NCBI GenBank assembly: GCA_026645575.1
Contig: JAPKMW010000058.1
Span: 6,352 to 70,351, forward strand
Reading direction: 5' to 3'
DNA length: 64,000 nt
DNA from: Caldilineaceae bacterium
GTDB lineage: Bacteria > Chloroflexota > Anaerolineae > Caldilineales > Caldilineaceae
The notes under the pieces are model-generated. The model worked only from the letters and a program-made list of their open reading frames with translations. It had not been told where the DNA came from and ran no database searches. Within the stretch, counting starts at the first letter, position 1; the number at the start of each line of letters is the position of its first letter. Of this stretch, positions 34,224 through 43,312 are shown one piece after another. The position numbers and the translations under genes are program-made.

Positions 34224-34297
34224 CATCGTAGGGGTGGTAGCATCGTAGGGGCACGATTGTTCGTGTCATCCCTACGATGCTTCTACCCCTACGATGC
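34223..34297. repeat. Inverted repeat of tandem GCATCGTAGGGG words
   Basis: The left arm (34223-34256) holds two tandem GTAGCATCGTAGGGG words; the right arm (34261-34297) is its near-perfect complement. It begins at the stop codon of the CcdA-like gene, the tag of which is part of the arm. Confidence 0.65.
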
Positions 34298-34369
34298 GGG
34301 CGGGGCAAACTGGACGGCGACTGGAGTTAGCCGGTGAACGGGACACAGCTATTGCGACTATGGGTTGCA

Positions 34370-34402
34370 AGAAACCAGGGTTTTGGCAAAACCCTGGTTT
34401 CT
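34370..34402. repeat. 16-bp perfect inverted repeat with 1-nt loop
   Basis: AGAAACCAGGGTTTTG (34370-34385) and its complement (34387-34402) flank one G. It abuts the stop of the decayed regulator gene at 34403. A degraded relative (AGAAATCAGGGTTTT...AAACCCTGGT) lies at 37646-37677. Confidence 0.65.
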
Positions 34403-35906
34403 TCATGAAGCGCTCAACTGTGCTTGTAGTTGGCGACTCTCTGCGTAGTAGCGGTCGGCGGACTCCTGATCAGTCAGGGCGGCGGCGAGGTCGCCACGAT
34501 GGTGCAAGGCTTCGCTTAACCCCAACTCATTGGCAATTTCACGGTGTAAGGCAATGCTCTCTTCACTCCAGGTGATGGCTTGTGAATGACGCCCAGCCCA
34601 GTATGCAATGCGGCTCAACCGGTCCAGCAGCAACGCAATCGCCCTTTTGTTCCCCAAGCGTTGGGCCAGCGCCAGACCAGCCTGATAGTGCGTTTCGGCC
34701 TGACCATTGTCACCTTGGGCGCGAGCCAGTTCCCCAAGGTCGAAATCGCTCCAGGTCATATCCGCCTGATCAGCCAACTTTTCATAGAGCGCCCTGGCTT
34801 CCCGGTGTAAGCTTGCAGATTGGGCGTAATTGCTCCGTTGCCGAGCGATGTTGCCCAGCGTGCTGAGATTCCAGCCAATGCCCCGTTCATCCCCTAATTC
34901 CTGGTAGATCGCTAATCCTTCCTGCCCCAGTTGCTCGGCTTGGTCAAGTTGCTCTTGCCACAACTTGATTGTAGCCAAATTCGTCAGCGTAAGTGCCATC
35001 CCAACCTTCACATTGACCTGTCGGTGGAGTGCCAACGCCTCTTCACTAAAGGCCAACGCCTCGGTCAGCTTCCCACGGGCGAGGGCATTATACCCTAAAT
35101 TGGTCAAAGTATTGGCAATGCGATACTGGGTGTGCGGATCAGGGTCGGCTCAGTCAGCGTCCCTAACTGCGTCTGCAACAGGCGCAAACTTTCTTGATAG
35201 TGGCGGCGAGAGACCGCAAAATCACCCTGGTCACTCGCCAGATTGCCAGCGCCGTGCAGCGCTAACCAACGACTAGGCGCCGGCGGATTGACCCCGCCTT
35301 GCAAGGCTCGTTCTAACCAGGTGCGCCCTTCACTAGTATACCCACGCATCCCCCAGAAGCGCCAGAGCAAACCGGCCAGATCGATGCTAGCTTCGACGCC
35401 TGCCGGATCAGTCAGATAGTGGTTGAGAGCAGTACGTATATTATCATTCTCCGTATCGAGACGACTCAGGGCCGTAGCGATTTGGGCGCCCCAGAGTTGA
35501 AGTTCCGCGGCACGCACCACGTTGGTGGTAGTAGGCTGCGTGCGCGTCAAATACGGCAGTTGTCAACTCGGCATGGAGTCGGTCAGCCCCATATTGACGC
35601 ACCAATTCGTGCATAGTATAGCGGGTCGGTGTACTCTGGCTTTTGCGCAGCAGCGACTTGTCGATCAAACTAGCGAGGATGGGCAGCGTGGCGCCTGTCA
35701 CCTGTTGGGCCGCTTCGCGCGTGCAACCGCCGCGAAAGACAGAGAGCTTCATCCGAAGGACGCCGTTTACCGCTTTCAAAGGCGCGAATGGCCTGCACCG
35801 AACAGAAAGCCTGTTCAGCCAACGCCTCCTGCGTCAGATCATTTTGGACGCGCCGCCGTTTGAGCCAGCGCTGAAAGGTCGGTGGATGCGTCGTGGTCGT
35901 TGTCAT
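34403..35906 (-). pseudogene. Decayed XRE/NB-ARC/TPR transcriptional regulator
   Basis: Pieces of one regulator lie in successive frames. The ATG at 35906 begins an HTH (FQRWLKRRRVQNDLTQEALA...IRAFESGKRRPS). Directly after it, in another frame, comes the post-NTPase segment (KLSVFRGGCTREAAQQVTGA, SLIDKSLLRK, RYTMHELVRQYGADRL), so the entire NB-ARC ATPase is missing. A further frame change near 35520 leads into the helical region (AELQLWGAQIATALSRLDTEN) and another near 35120 into the TPR part (NLGYNALARGKLTEALAFSE). At least three lesions make it non-functional. It is divergent from the FAD gene and may once have controlled it. Confidence 0.85.
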
Positions 35907-36136
35907 AGAAAGAGTATAACACAATCGCTCCCTGTTCGTACAACAACAAAAACTTATCAATGTGAAGCGAGACCGGCGCTTGTAGCAGCGGCAGTAACAC
36001 CTGTTGTAACCCTTTTTGTAGGACTTCCTGTAACGCTTAGTTGCTGTTGTTGTCGGCGCATTCATGGTTTACTAATGGTCAGTCATAAACACAAAACAGA
36101 AAGCCCAAACCGAAAATAAGCCCAAGGAGAAGCACA

Positions 36137-37606
36137 ATGAATACAACCTCAACTTTTGCGACATCTTTCGCCACGCCGCAACGTCATCCGCTCTACAAGC
36201 ACGCCCTTGTCATTGGCGGTAGTATTGCCGGCATGGCCACTGCCCAGATTCTGACTCGTCACGTTGAACGGGTCACCATCCTGGAACGTGATCGCTTACC
36301 CGTCACCCCTGATTTTCGGAAAGGCGCCCCTCACGCCCGTCATGCCCATATTTTGCTGGGGCGGGGTCAGGAAATTCTCGAAGCCTTATTCCCCGGCTTG
36401 CGTCGCACCTTGCTCGAACAAGGTGCGGTGACGGTCAATATGGGCAGTGAACTAGCCTTCTTTAACAGCGGCTCCTGGGGACAACCATTCCCGTCCGCGA
36501 TCAACATGATTGGGTGCAGTCGCCCCTTAATCGAGCATGCGTTGCGGCGTCACTTGCTGCAAAACCCACAGATAGACTTTTCTCAAGAACAGGAAGTGTT
36601 GGGGCTGACGACGGATGAGGGCCGCCAGCGCGCCACCGGCGTTCGACTGCGCGACCGACGCGACGGCGCCGCACCGGAGACAACGCTGACGGCCGATTTG
36701 GTGGTGGATGCCAGTGGCCGGACGTCGCACGCGCCCCGGTGGTTGACGGAATTAGGCTATGTTGCGCCCGCCGAGACCACCGTCAACGCCTTTGCGGGCT
36801 ATACATCACGCATCTACCGCCGACCGGTCCACTTGCGCACCACGTGGAAAGCCCTGTACAGCATGGTCAGTCCGCCCCACTTTACGCGTGGCGGCGTGAT
36901 CCTGCCAATGGAGGGTGATCTCTGGCAGGTGACCGTGATGGGCATGGCCAAGGACTATCCCCCCACGGATGAAGCAGGCTTGCTGGCCTTTCTGCGGGGG
37001 ATGCCCTCATCGCGTATGTACGAGGCGCTGAAGGATGCCGAACCGCTTACCGCCCCCTATGGCTATCGGCAGGCCGAAAACCGGATGCGCTATTACGAGA
37101 AGCTGCCGCGTTATCTGGAAAACTTTCTGGTCGCTGGTGATGCCGTTTACGCCTTTAACCCGGTCTATGGGCAAGGCATGACCGTGGCGGCCATGGGCAG
37201 TCTGACGTTGGAGCAGTGTCTACAGACGCAACGCCGCCGTCATCCCGATGGGGATCTCACAGGGCTAGCGCAAGCTTATCAACGCCAACTGGCGCAGACA
37301 ATTGCCGATCCCTGGCAGATGGCAACTGGGCAGGACATCCGCTGGCCGGGCGCCGAGGGCGGTCTCCAACCCGATGCCGTCACCCGGCTCATCCAGCGCT
37401 ACCTGGATCGCGTCTTGCGTACAATGCCCCACAATCCAGTGGTGGCGGAAGCGTTTTACCATGTACAGAATATGCTCAAACCGCCGACCTCCCTCTTTCA
37501 CCCGCGAGTTTTGTGGCAAGTGCTGCGCCAGCCATTGCCGCACCCCATGGCCCCGGTCGCACCGCTGACCGAGATGCAAGCACACCTGGGGACAGCCGGC
37601 GATTGA
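36137..37606 (+). CDS. FAD-dependent oxidoreductase (monooxygenase/halogenase-like fold)
   Basis: 489 residues, with AAGGAG upstream of the ATG. VIGGSIAGMATAQIL (25-39) is the FAD-binding dinucleotide fold, LVVDASGRTS the DG-type motif, and VAGDAVYAFNPVYGQGMTVAAMG the second FAD motif near residue 335. The layout is that of aromatic-ring monooxygenases, geranylgeranyl reductases and flavin halogenases. A halogenase WxWxIP motif is not seen. No pathway partner is adjacent; carotenoid and haem genes lie 1.3-3 kb downstream. The substrate is unknown. Confidence 0.75.
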   Translation: MNTTSTFATSFATPQRHPLYKHALVIGGSIAGMATAQILTRHVERVTILERDRLPVTPDFRKGAPHARHAHILLGRGQEILEALFPGLRRTLLEQGAVTVNMGSELAFFNSGSWGQPFPSAINMIGCSRPLIEHALRRHLLQNPQIDFSQEQEVLGLTTDEGRQRATGVRLRDRRDGAAPETTLTADLVVDASGRTSHAPRWLTELGYVAPAETTVNAFAGYTSRIYRRPVHLRTTWKALYSMVSPPHFTRGGVILPMEGDLWQVTVMGMAKDYPPTDEAGLLAFLRGMPSSRMYEALKDAEPLTAPYGYRQAENRMRYYEKLPRYLENFLVAGDAVYAFNPVYGQGMTVAAMGSLTLEQCLQTQRRRHPDGDLTGLAQAYQRQLAQTIADPWQMATGQDIRWPGAEGGLQPDAVTRLIQRYLDRVLRTMPHNPVVAEAFYHVQNMLKPPTSLFHPRVLWQVLRQPLPHPMAPVAPLTEMQAHLGTAGD

Positions 37607-37705
37607 AGCCGCCATACCCAAGGGCTTGTGGTCGGCGGAGGAAATTCAGAAATCAGGGTTTTCCCCCAAACCCTGGTAGCGATTACGCTTTGCAAGCTTA
37701 TCTAA

Positions 37706-37846
37706 TAACCTGAGTTCGGGGTTAGCCAAAGACCTCCGCGCCCGATGGGCACCCGTGGGCAGAGAATCCGCGTTAGCCGCAGCTTCGTGTACCCACCTCC
37801 CGAAGGTCTTTGGCGGGTATACCCACGAAACGTCGAATTCACGTTA
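37706..37846. repeat. Dispersed 141-bp element R1, copy 2
   Basis: Same ends and same length as 12528-12668. The inner arm order is reversed: the long arm with the side hairpin (GCGCCCGATGGGCAC) is on the left and ACCCACCTCCC on the right, while the loop word GCAGCTTCGT keeps the same orientation. It lies in the 368-bp gap between the FAD gene and ThuA. The rest of that gap holds a degraded AGGGTTTT hairpin and AT-rich sequence before the ThuA start. Confidence 0.7.
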
Positions 37847-37974
37847 CCAAATCCATAGCCGAGCTTTTTTCAGGAAGCGCCAAAATGATTTCCCCAAATG
37901 TTACCAAGATGATATGATCTTGTTGGTACAATGCTTATCGCTATTTTCATGGCTTTCACGAAGGATACTCTGCT

Positions 37975-38607
37975 ATGCAAATCTTGGTTCTTGCTGATGA
38001 TCCCCCCCATCCGGCGCAAATTGCGCGCACCGGGTTGGGGGCGCTGGGTGATCACGACTTTCGCTTTGACTGGATCGAAGATGGCAACGCGCCGATCACT
38101 GACCATTTATCGGCCTATCCGGTGGTGGTGCTGGTCAAAGCCAACCATATTTCTGCAACCAACAAACAGCCCTGGATGACGCCGGCCATTGCCGACGCCC
38201 TGCGCGACCATGTACGCGCCGGCAATGGGCTGCTGGCGCTTCACTCCGGCACAGCCGGCTACAAGGAGACGCCGGTGCTGCGCGATCTGCTGGGCGGCCT
38301 CTTTGTCCGGCACCCCAAGCAATGCCCAGTGACGGTGGAGCCACAGACCGGCCACCCCCTCACCGTCGGCAGCGTCCCCTTTACCGAGTTTGATGAACAT
38401 TACTTTATGGAGATGACCGGTGAACCGGTTGATTGTTTCCTCCAAACGACCTCGGATCACGGCAGCCAACCCGGCGGCTGGACGCGCAGCGAGGGGGCCG
38501 GTCGCGTCTGTGTCTTGACCCCCGGTCACAATGTCGAAGTGTGGCTTAACCCGGGCTATCAGGCGTTGCTGCGCAATGGGTTGCGGTGGTGCGCGAAGTT
38601 GATCTAA
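37975..38607 (+). CDS. ThuA-domain protein
   Basis: 210 residues. The glutamine-amidotransferase-like ThuA fold is shown by LLALHSGTAGYKETPVLRDLLGG, HPLTVGSVPFTEFDEHYFM and the C-terminal VCVLTPGHNVEVW with LLRNGLRWCAK. ThuA proteins are linked to trehalose and other sugar utilisation in Rhizobium and are widespread in sugar-degrading bacteria; their enzymatic activity is not settled. The gene appears monocistronic. Confidence 0.85.
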   Translation: MQILVLADDPPHPAQIARTGLGALGDHDFRFDWIEDGNAPITDHLSAYPVVVLVKANHISATNKQPWMTPAIADALRDHVRAGNGLLALHSGTAGYKETPVLRDLLGGLFVRHPKQCPVTVEPQTGHPLTVGSVPFTEFDEHYFMEMTGEPVDCFLQTTSDHGSQPGGWTRSEGAGRVCVLTPGHNVEVWLNPGYQALLRNGLRWCAKLI

Positions 38608-38610
38608 TGC

Positions 38611-38734
38611 GTGTTACGTGTTGCGTGAACTGTAATGAAAATATCCGTGTTTTCCCCTATCCGTGTTAACTTGGGTGGTTTCTTGCACCAAAACGCAGCT
38701 TTGTACAGTTTACGCAACACGCAACACGTAGCAC
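38611..38734. repeat. Palindrome family C, copy 2
   Basis: GTGTTACGTGTTGCGTGAAC (start of the arm 38611-38634) pairs with 38704-38734, with one extra repeat unit in the right arm. It uses the same words as 22859-22960. It begins 3 bases after the ThuA stop. Confidence 0.6.
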
Positions 38735-38823
38735 GAAAAGGCAAGTAGGCTCACAGAAGGTACGGTCGATGTCGGGTAGAATGGACAGATACCTGTGCAA
38801 TACCTGGACAAACATTATATACT

Positions 38824-38883
38824 CACGAGCAGCACAGGAAGTAAACCATTACTCGTGTAAAAAGTGTTACTTCCTGGCGCTCG
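38824..38883 (+). promoter_or_regulatory. Overlapping inverted repeats upstream of the desaturase gene
   Basis: AGGAAGTAA (38836-38844) pairs with TTACTTCCT (38867-38875), flanked by CGAGC/GCTCG (38826-38830, 38879-38883). CACGAG at the left edge can instead pair with CTCGTG in the loop. Two mutually exclusive hairpins 34-90 bases before the start codon could be an operator or an attenuator-like leader. Confidence 0.35.
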
Positions 38884-38916
38884 TTGGTATAACAAGATGG
38901 ATTTCTGTGAGCGGCT

Positions 38917-40395
38917 ATGAGCAAAAAAATACTTGTGATCGGTAGTGGGTTTGGCGGTTTGGCGGCGGCGGTGCGACTGGCGGCCCGTGGCTACGAGGTA
39001 GAGCTTTTTGAGAAACGCGACAAATTAGGTGGTCGTGCTTATGTCTATGAAGTCAACGGCTTCAAGTTTGACGGCGGCCCCACTGTCATCACCGCGCCGT
39101 GGCTCTTTAATGAGATTTGGGAAGTAGCCGGGCGCAAGCGGGAAGAGTACTTTCAACTTGTCCCGTGCGATCCCTTCTACCGCATCTTTGATCACACCGG
39201 TCGTCACTTTAACTACAACGGCGACCACCAATTTATCCTTGACCAGATCGACCAGTGGAACCCTGCCGACAAGGCCGGCTACGAGCGCTTTATGCGCACC
39301 ACCAAGGACATTTTTGAAACTGGCATGGCGTTGATCGACAAGCCGTTTCTCAAAGTCACCGACATGATCAAGGTGGCGCCCGATCTGATTCGCCTCCAGT
39401 CCTATCGCAGCGTCTATGGCTATGTCAGTCAGTTTATCAAAGATGACTTCCTCCGTCGCTGCTTTTCCTTTCACCCCCTCTTGATCGGCGGCAACCCGCT
39501 TGATGCCGCCTCGCTCTATGTGCTGATCCACTATCTGGAGCGGGAGTGGGGCATTCACTATGCCCTGGGCGGCACCGGCGCGATTGTCCAGGGCTTTGGG
39601 CGTCTGTTAGATGAACTAGGCGTCAAGGTGCATCTCAACACCGAAGTCAAAGAGATTTTGGTAGAGGGGCGCAAGACTACTGGCATTCGCCTAGCCGACG
39701 GCACGATTCACAAGGCCGATGCCGTCATCTCCAATGCCGATGTGGCGTGGACGTACTTGAACCTGTTGCCGGCGCAATACCGGCGCAAGAATAGCGACCG
39801 CCGCATCAAAAACCTGAAATACAGCATGTCGCTCTTTGTCATCTACTTTGGCACGAAACGGCGCTACACCGACACGCAACTGGCCCATCACAACATCATT
39901 CTGTGCGAACGCTACAACGACTTGTTGCGCGATATTTTTGCGGCGAAAGCGCTGCCGGCCGATTTTTCGCTCTACCTGCACATGCCCACCATTACCGACC
40001 CGTCGATGGCGCCGCCGGGCCACGAGGCGTTCTACGTCCTCTCGCCGGTGCCCCATTTGGGCGCCAACATTGATTGGACAAAACAGGCGAAACCCTACCG
40101 CGACGCCATTATGAATTTGTTGGAGGAACAATACCTGCCGGATCTACAGGCGAACATCGTGGCGGAACACTATATTGACCCGCTCCACTTTCAGAACACA
40201 CTAAACAGTCACCTGGGGTCGGCCTTCTCCGTCCAGCCCATCTTGACCCAATCCGCTTGGTTTCGCCCGCACAATCGCTCAGAGGATATTGATAATCTCT
40301 ACTTTGTCGGCGCCGGCACGCATCCGGGCGCCGGTCTACCAGGGGTGCTTTCTTCGGCCAAGATTGTCGATGATCTGGTGCGCACGACGCAGTAA
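38917..40395 (+). CDS. Phytoene desaturase family protein (CrtI-type)
   Basis: 492 residues. [20 protein letters not shown] is the FAD-binding N-terminus, [12 protein letters not shown] and FDGGPTVIT follow, and the C-terminal [21 protein letters not shown] is the CrtI signature. The enzyme should introduce double bases into a C40 or C30 carotenoid backbone at the membrane; related members act as isomerases or saturases. No phytoene synthase or cyclase gene is in the window, so the carotenoid is unknown. The HemN gene follows after a palindrome and terminator. Confidence 0.9.
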   Translation: MSKKILVIGSGFGGLAAAVRLAARGYEVELFEKRDKLGGRAYVYEVNGFKFDGGPTVITAPWLFNEIWEVAGRKREEYFQLVPCDPFYRIFDHTGRHFNYNGDHQFILDQIDQWNPADKAGYERFMRTTKDIFETGMALIDKPFLKVTDMIKVAPDLIRLQSYRSVYGYVSQFIKDDFLRRCFSFHPLLIGGNPLDAASLYVLIHYLEREWGIHYALGGTGAIVQGFGRLLDELGVKVHLNTEVKEILVEGRKTTGIRLADGTIHKADAVISNADVAWTYLNLLPAQYRRKNSDRRIKNLKYSMSLFVIYFGTKRRYTDTQLAHHNIILCERYNDLLRDIFAAKALPADFSLYLHMPTITDPSMAPPGHEAFYVLSPVPHLGANIDWTKQAKPYRDAIMNLLEEQYLPDLQANIVAEHYIDPLHFQNTLNSHLGSAFSVQPILTQSAWFRPHNRSEDIDNLYFVGAGTHPGAGLPGVLSSAKIVDDLVRTTQ

Positions 40396-40422
40396 GTACC
40401 CAGCTTGAAACAGCTTCTCTAC

Positions 40423-40483
40423 CCGCTCGTAGCCAGTCCGTGACTGGCGGCCCCAACGCCAGTCACGGACTGGCTACGAGCGG
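40423..40483. repeat. Palindrome family A, intact copy
   Basis: 27-bp perfect arms (40423-40449 and 40457-40483) and a 7-nt loop GCCCCAA. Relative to 33435-33493, the arm has A and T at two places where that copy has G and C, and the opposite arm carries the matching changes. It lies 28 bases after the desaturase stop. Confidence 0.85.
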
Positions 40484-40534
40484 AGTAGTTACGAGCGGAC
40501 GGGGAAGCGGAAAGACAAGGGACTTTTATCCTAT

Positions 40535-40581
40535 ACACGGTTGCGATCTGATGGTATACTAGATCGCAACCGTGTTTTGTT
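40535..40581 (+). terminator. Rho-independent terminator upstream of hemN
   Basis: ACACGGTTGCGATCT (40535-40549) pairs perfectly with 40561-40575 and is followed by TTTGTTTT. It would end transcription from the desaturase gene. The loop contains GGTATACT, a possible -10 box for hemN. Confidence 0.75.
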
Positions 40582-40669
40582 TTCGCCGCCTGACCAGGGC
40601 ATTCGGTGATCGTCGGCCTGCGCACAATAGGCCGCGCCCTGGCCAGTGGTCTTGTTAATGAGTAGACCC

Positions 40670-42055
40670 ATGCACAATCAGCAACTCGTTGTCGATCTGG
40701 CCTTGCTCCAGAAATATGATCGCCCCGGCCCGCGCTACACCAGCTATCCAACGGCGCCCTACTTTCATCCGGGCATTGGCGCCAGCCAATACCAGCAACA
40801 TCTGGAACAGCAGCAAAGTATCCAGGACGATCTATCACTCTACGTCCACTTGCCCTTTTGCGACACCCTCTGCTATTTCTGCGGCTGTAACATGATGGTG
40901 ACCCATGACCGCGCCAAAGTCGAGCAGTATCTTGACTATCTGGAGAAAGAGATGCGCCTCGTTGCGCAATTGCTTGCACCCGGACGTAAAGTGGCGCAAT
41001 TACACTGGGGCGGCGGCACCCCCACCCATCTCACCCCGGCGCAGATCCGGCGCTTGGGCGACATGCTCCATCACTATTTTACTTTTCGTGGAGATGCCGA
41101 AATGGGCGTGGAGATCGACCCCCGCGAATTAACCTATGACCACATGACCGCCCTCCGCGCCGTCGGTTTCAACCGGTGCAGCATGGGCGTGCAAGATTTT
41201 CAGCCGGAAGTCCAGGTAGCGATCAACCGGATCCAGCCGGAAGCCATCACCCGCCAGGCGATCAACTGGGCGCGTGACCTGGGTTTTCTCAGTATCAATG
41301 TCGATCTGATGTATGGCCTGCCCCATCAAACGCGCAACACCTTTGCGGCGACGCTGGACACGGTGTTGACCTTGGCGCCGGATCGCCTGGCGGTCTTTAA
41401 TTACGCCCATTTGCCGCAGATCTTCAAACATCAGCGCATGATTCAGGATGATTGGTTGCCGACGGCAGCGGAAAAGTTGGCCTTGTTGAAGTTGGGAATT
41501 GAAGGCTTGACGGCGGCGGGGTACGTCTACATCGGCATGGATCACTTTGCCAAACCGGAGAATGAGTTGGCGCAGGCTATGGCCGCGGGCACGCTCTACC
41601 GCAATTTCCAGGGCTACTCGACCCATGCCGGCCTTGATCTGATCGCGCTGGGCATGAGCAGCATCACGATGTTATCCGCCCTCTATGTGCAAAACCAGAA
41701 AACGCTGGGGGAATATTATGCGGCGCTCGATGCTGGGCGCCTACCGACCCTGCGCGGGGTGGCTTTGACGGGCGATGATCAGCTTCGACGCAGTGTGATT
41801 GTCGAGTTGATGTGTAACTTTGTCCTCCACAAGGCGCGGGTGGAAAAGCGCTATGGCATTCTCTTTGATGATTACTTTGCCGACGCCTTGCACCAACTCG
41901 AACCGCTGGCCGCTGATGGTCTGCTCCACCTGGAACAGGACAAAGTGACGGTCACCGATGCTGGTCGCCTGCTCATCCGCAATATCGTCATGCATTTTGA
42001 CGCCTATCTGAATAAGCAGACCGACCGCCAACCGCAATTTTCACGCACAGTGTAG
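40670..42055 (+). CDS. hemN: Oxygen-independent coproporphyrinogen III oxidase
   Basis: 461 residues from the ATG at 40670 (GAGTAG upstream); an ATG 12 bases earlier is also possible. LLQKYDRPGPRYTSYPTAPYF is the conserved HemN N-terminus. The radical-SAM cluster ligands are Cys64, Cys68 and Cys71 with Cys73 (CDTLCYFCGCN). QLHWGGGTPTHL, GVEIDPRELT and DLMYGLPHQT follow. The enzyme decarboxylates coproporphyrinogen III to protoporphyrinogen IX without oxygen. The presence of the fourth Cys and the N-terminal PRYTSYP motif argues for true HemN rather than the HemW haem chaperone. Confidence 0.92.
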   Translation: MHNQQLVVDLALLQKYDRPGPRYTSYPTAPYFHPGIGASQYQQHLEQQQSIQDDLSLYVHLPFCDTLCYFCGCNMMVTHDRAKVEQYLDYLEKEMRLVAQLLAPGRKVAQLHWGGGTPTHLTPAQIRRLGDMLHHYFTFRGDAEMGVEIDPRELTYDHMTALRAVGFNRCSMGVQDFQPEVQVAINRIQPEAITRQAINWARDLGFLSINVDLMYGLPHQTRNTFAATLDTVLTLAPDRLAVFNYAHLPQIFKHQRMIQDDWLPTAAEKLALLKLGIEGLTAAGYVYIGMDHFAKPENELAQAMAAGTLYRNFQGYSTHAGLDLIALGMSSITMLSALYVQNQKTLGEYYAALDAGRLPTLRGVALTGDDQLRRSVIVELMCNFVLHKARVEKRYGILFDDYFADALHQLEPLAADGLLHLEQDKVTVTDAGRLLIRNIVMHFDAYLNKQTDRQPQFSRTV

Positions 42056-42384
42056 AGCAGAGATGGTTGCGCAACAGATTCATTCACCGCAGAGGCGCAA
42101 AGCAAGCAAAGGTGTTTCTCGGCATTCTTGGCAAAGGGCGCCAAATGCAAAACCCGCACAAACCCTGTTCCCGCAGCGGGTGGCGTTGGTGGGGGCAAAG
42201 TGCCGCCAGGGGGGATTGTACCGCCTGGCACAGTTTGATGCACAGGGGCCGCATTGACCCACGATCCGGCTTGACCGACAAGCGCAAGTAAAAACACAAA
42301 GAGCAACAGATAACAGACACCCCTACCCAAGCGGTGGGATTCACGACGCGCCACTGGAAATCGCTGTCGGATTGCGCTGATCAT
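42004..42384 (-). pseudogene. Truncated secreted protein remnant
   Basis: The start is good: AAAAGGAGAG precedes the ATG at 42384. The frame gives a basic N-terminus, a strong signal peptide (LLLFVFLLALVGQAGSWVNA), then a Pro/Gly linker (IPPGGTLPPPTPP) and AGTGFVRVLHLAPFA, which resembles the first strand of a DUF4397 surface domain. After about residue 85 the sequence turns into translated repeat-like DNA (CACCGCAGAGGCGC type) and runs 52 bases antisense into hemN. The most likely reading is a secreted protein that lost all but its first 85 residues. A short secreted peptide is still possible. Confidence 0.55.
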
Positions 42385-42767
42385 TCATCTCTCCTTTTAG
42401 CCAAGACAACTAGATAATTCTATTATATATTATATATTTTTCTACACAGACGCAACTCTATCGGCTAAGTTAAAGTTAATTCATCGTTAGCCAACTCTTT
42501 GGAACCTATCAAATATCTTGATCTTCTGTAATGCTTCTTGAACACAGAACAGACAACGCTGTAACCAGCGGAAAACTCCGCCAGATGCAAGCCGTTTAAC
42601 GTTAGCCTAACGTTACGATTTTTTGATAACTGTAGGGCTCATGTAACATTATTCGGGTTAAAGTTGTGATATAGTACCCACGGGGCGATGGTTTGCAGAG
42701 TTGGTTGATTACCGGTAAACTAACCAACTAGCCAATCACATATCAAACAATAAGGAATGAAGCGTGT
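42385..42767. promoter_or_regulatory. Divergent regulatory region with AACGTTAG-C-CTAACGTT
   Basis: No gene seen. A 17-bp perfect palindrome AACGTTAGCCTAACGTT lies at 42598-42614, followed by ACGATTTTTT. It is a candidate operator for the divergent genes at 42384 and 42768. The stretch 42415-42450 is very AT-rich (TTATATATTATATATTTTT) and may hold the minus-strand promoter. Confidence 0.4.
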
Positions 42768-43115
42768 ATGCAAGAAGCGACAGTCTTGCTGGTTTGGGGG
42801 GTTGTGATCCACTTGGTTGCCGACTGGTTGTTGCAAAATGATTGGATGGCGCTGCATAAAACCAATTTACGGCACCCAGCGGCGTGGGTGCATAGTGGTA
42901 TTCACACTGCCGGTTTTTGCCTGCTCTTTACCTGGCCGGTAGCGCTTTTGATCGGCCTAACCCATTTGCTCATCGATACGCGGAAACCGCTACTCTGGTG
43001 GATGCGTGTGGTGAAGCAGATTCCCACCGATACCCGTTTCCCAATTGTAGAAATCTGGCTCGATCAAGTTATGCATGTTACTGTGCTGGCCGTTGCGTCA
43101 CTCTATCTGGCCTAG
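42768..43115 (+). CDS. DUF3307 family membrane protein
   Basis: 115 residues with three or four hydrophobic segments. HLVADWLLQNDWMALHKT, HSGIHTAGF and LTHLLIDTRK reproduce the conserved His/Asp pattern of DUF3307 (H..AD..LQ..WMA, H..H, H...D). The polar residues in the membrane suggest a metal-binding or hydrolase-like function, but no role is established. It stands alone, with AAGGAATGAAG upstream as the Shine-Dalgarno. Confidence 0.8.
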   Translation: MQEATVLLVWGVVIHLVADWLLQNDWMALHKTNLRHPAAWVHSGIHTAGFCLLFTWPVALLIGLTHLLIDTRKPLLWWMRVVKQIPTDTRFPIVEIWLDQVMHVTVLAVASLYLA

Positions 43116-43312
43116 CACCGTCAACCGTCCTAACTTCTGCAAACGGTTGGCAACCCAAGCGTTCGCCCATTTCTTATAGTCGCTGACTCCATACTTCGCC
43201 TTTTCATCGTGGCAATTTCATCGTGGCAATGATGCACCATCGTCAGCACCTTTGATCCTGAGCATGTTATTTATCCGTACTCGTATAACGCTAAACAGAG
43301 GAGAGGCAACCC

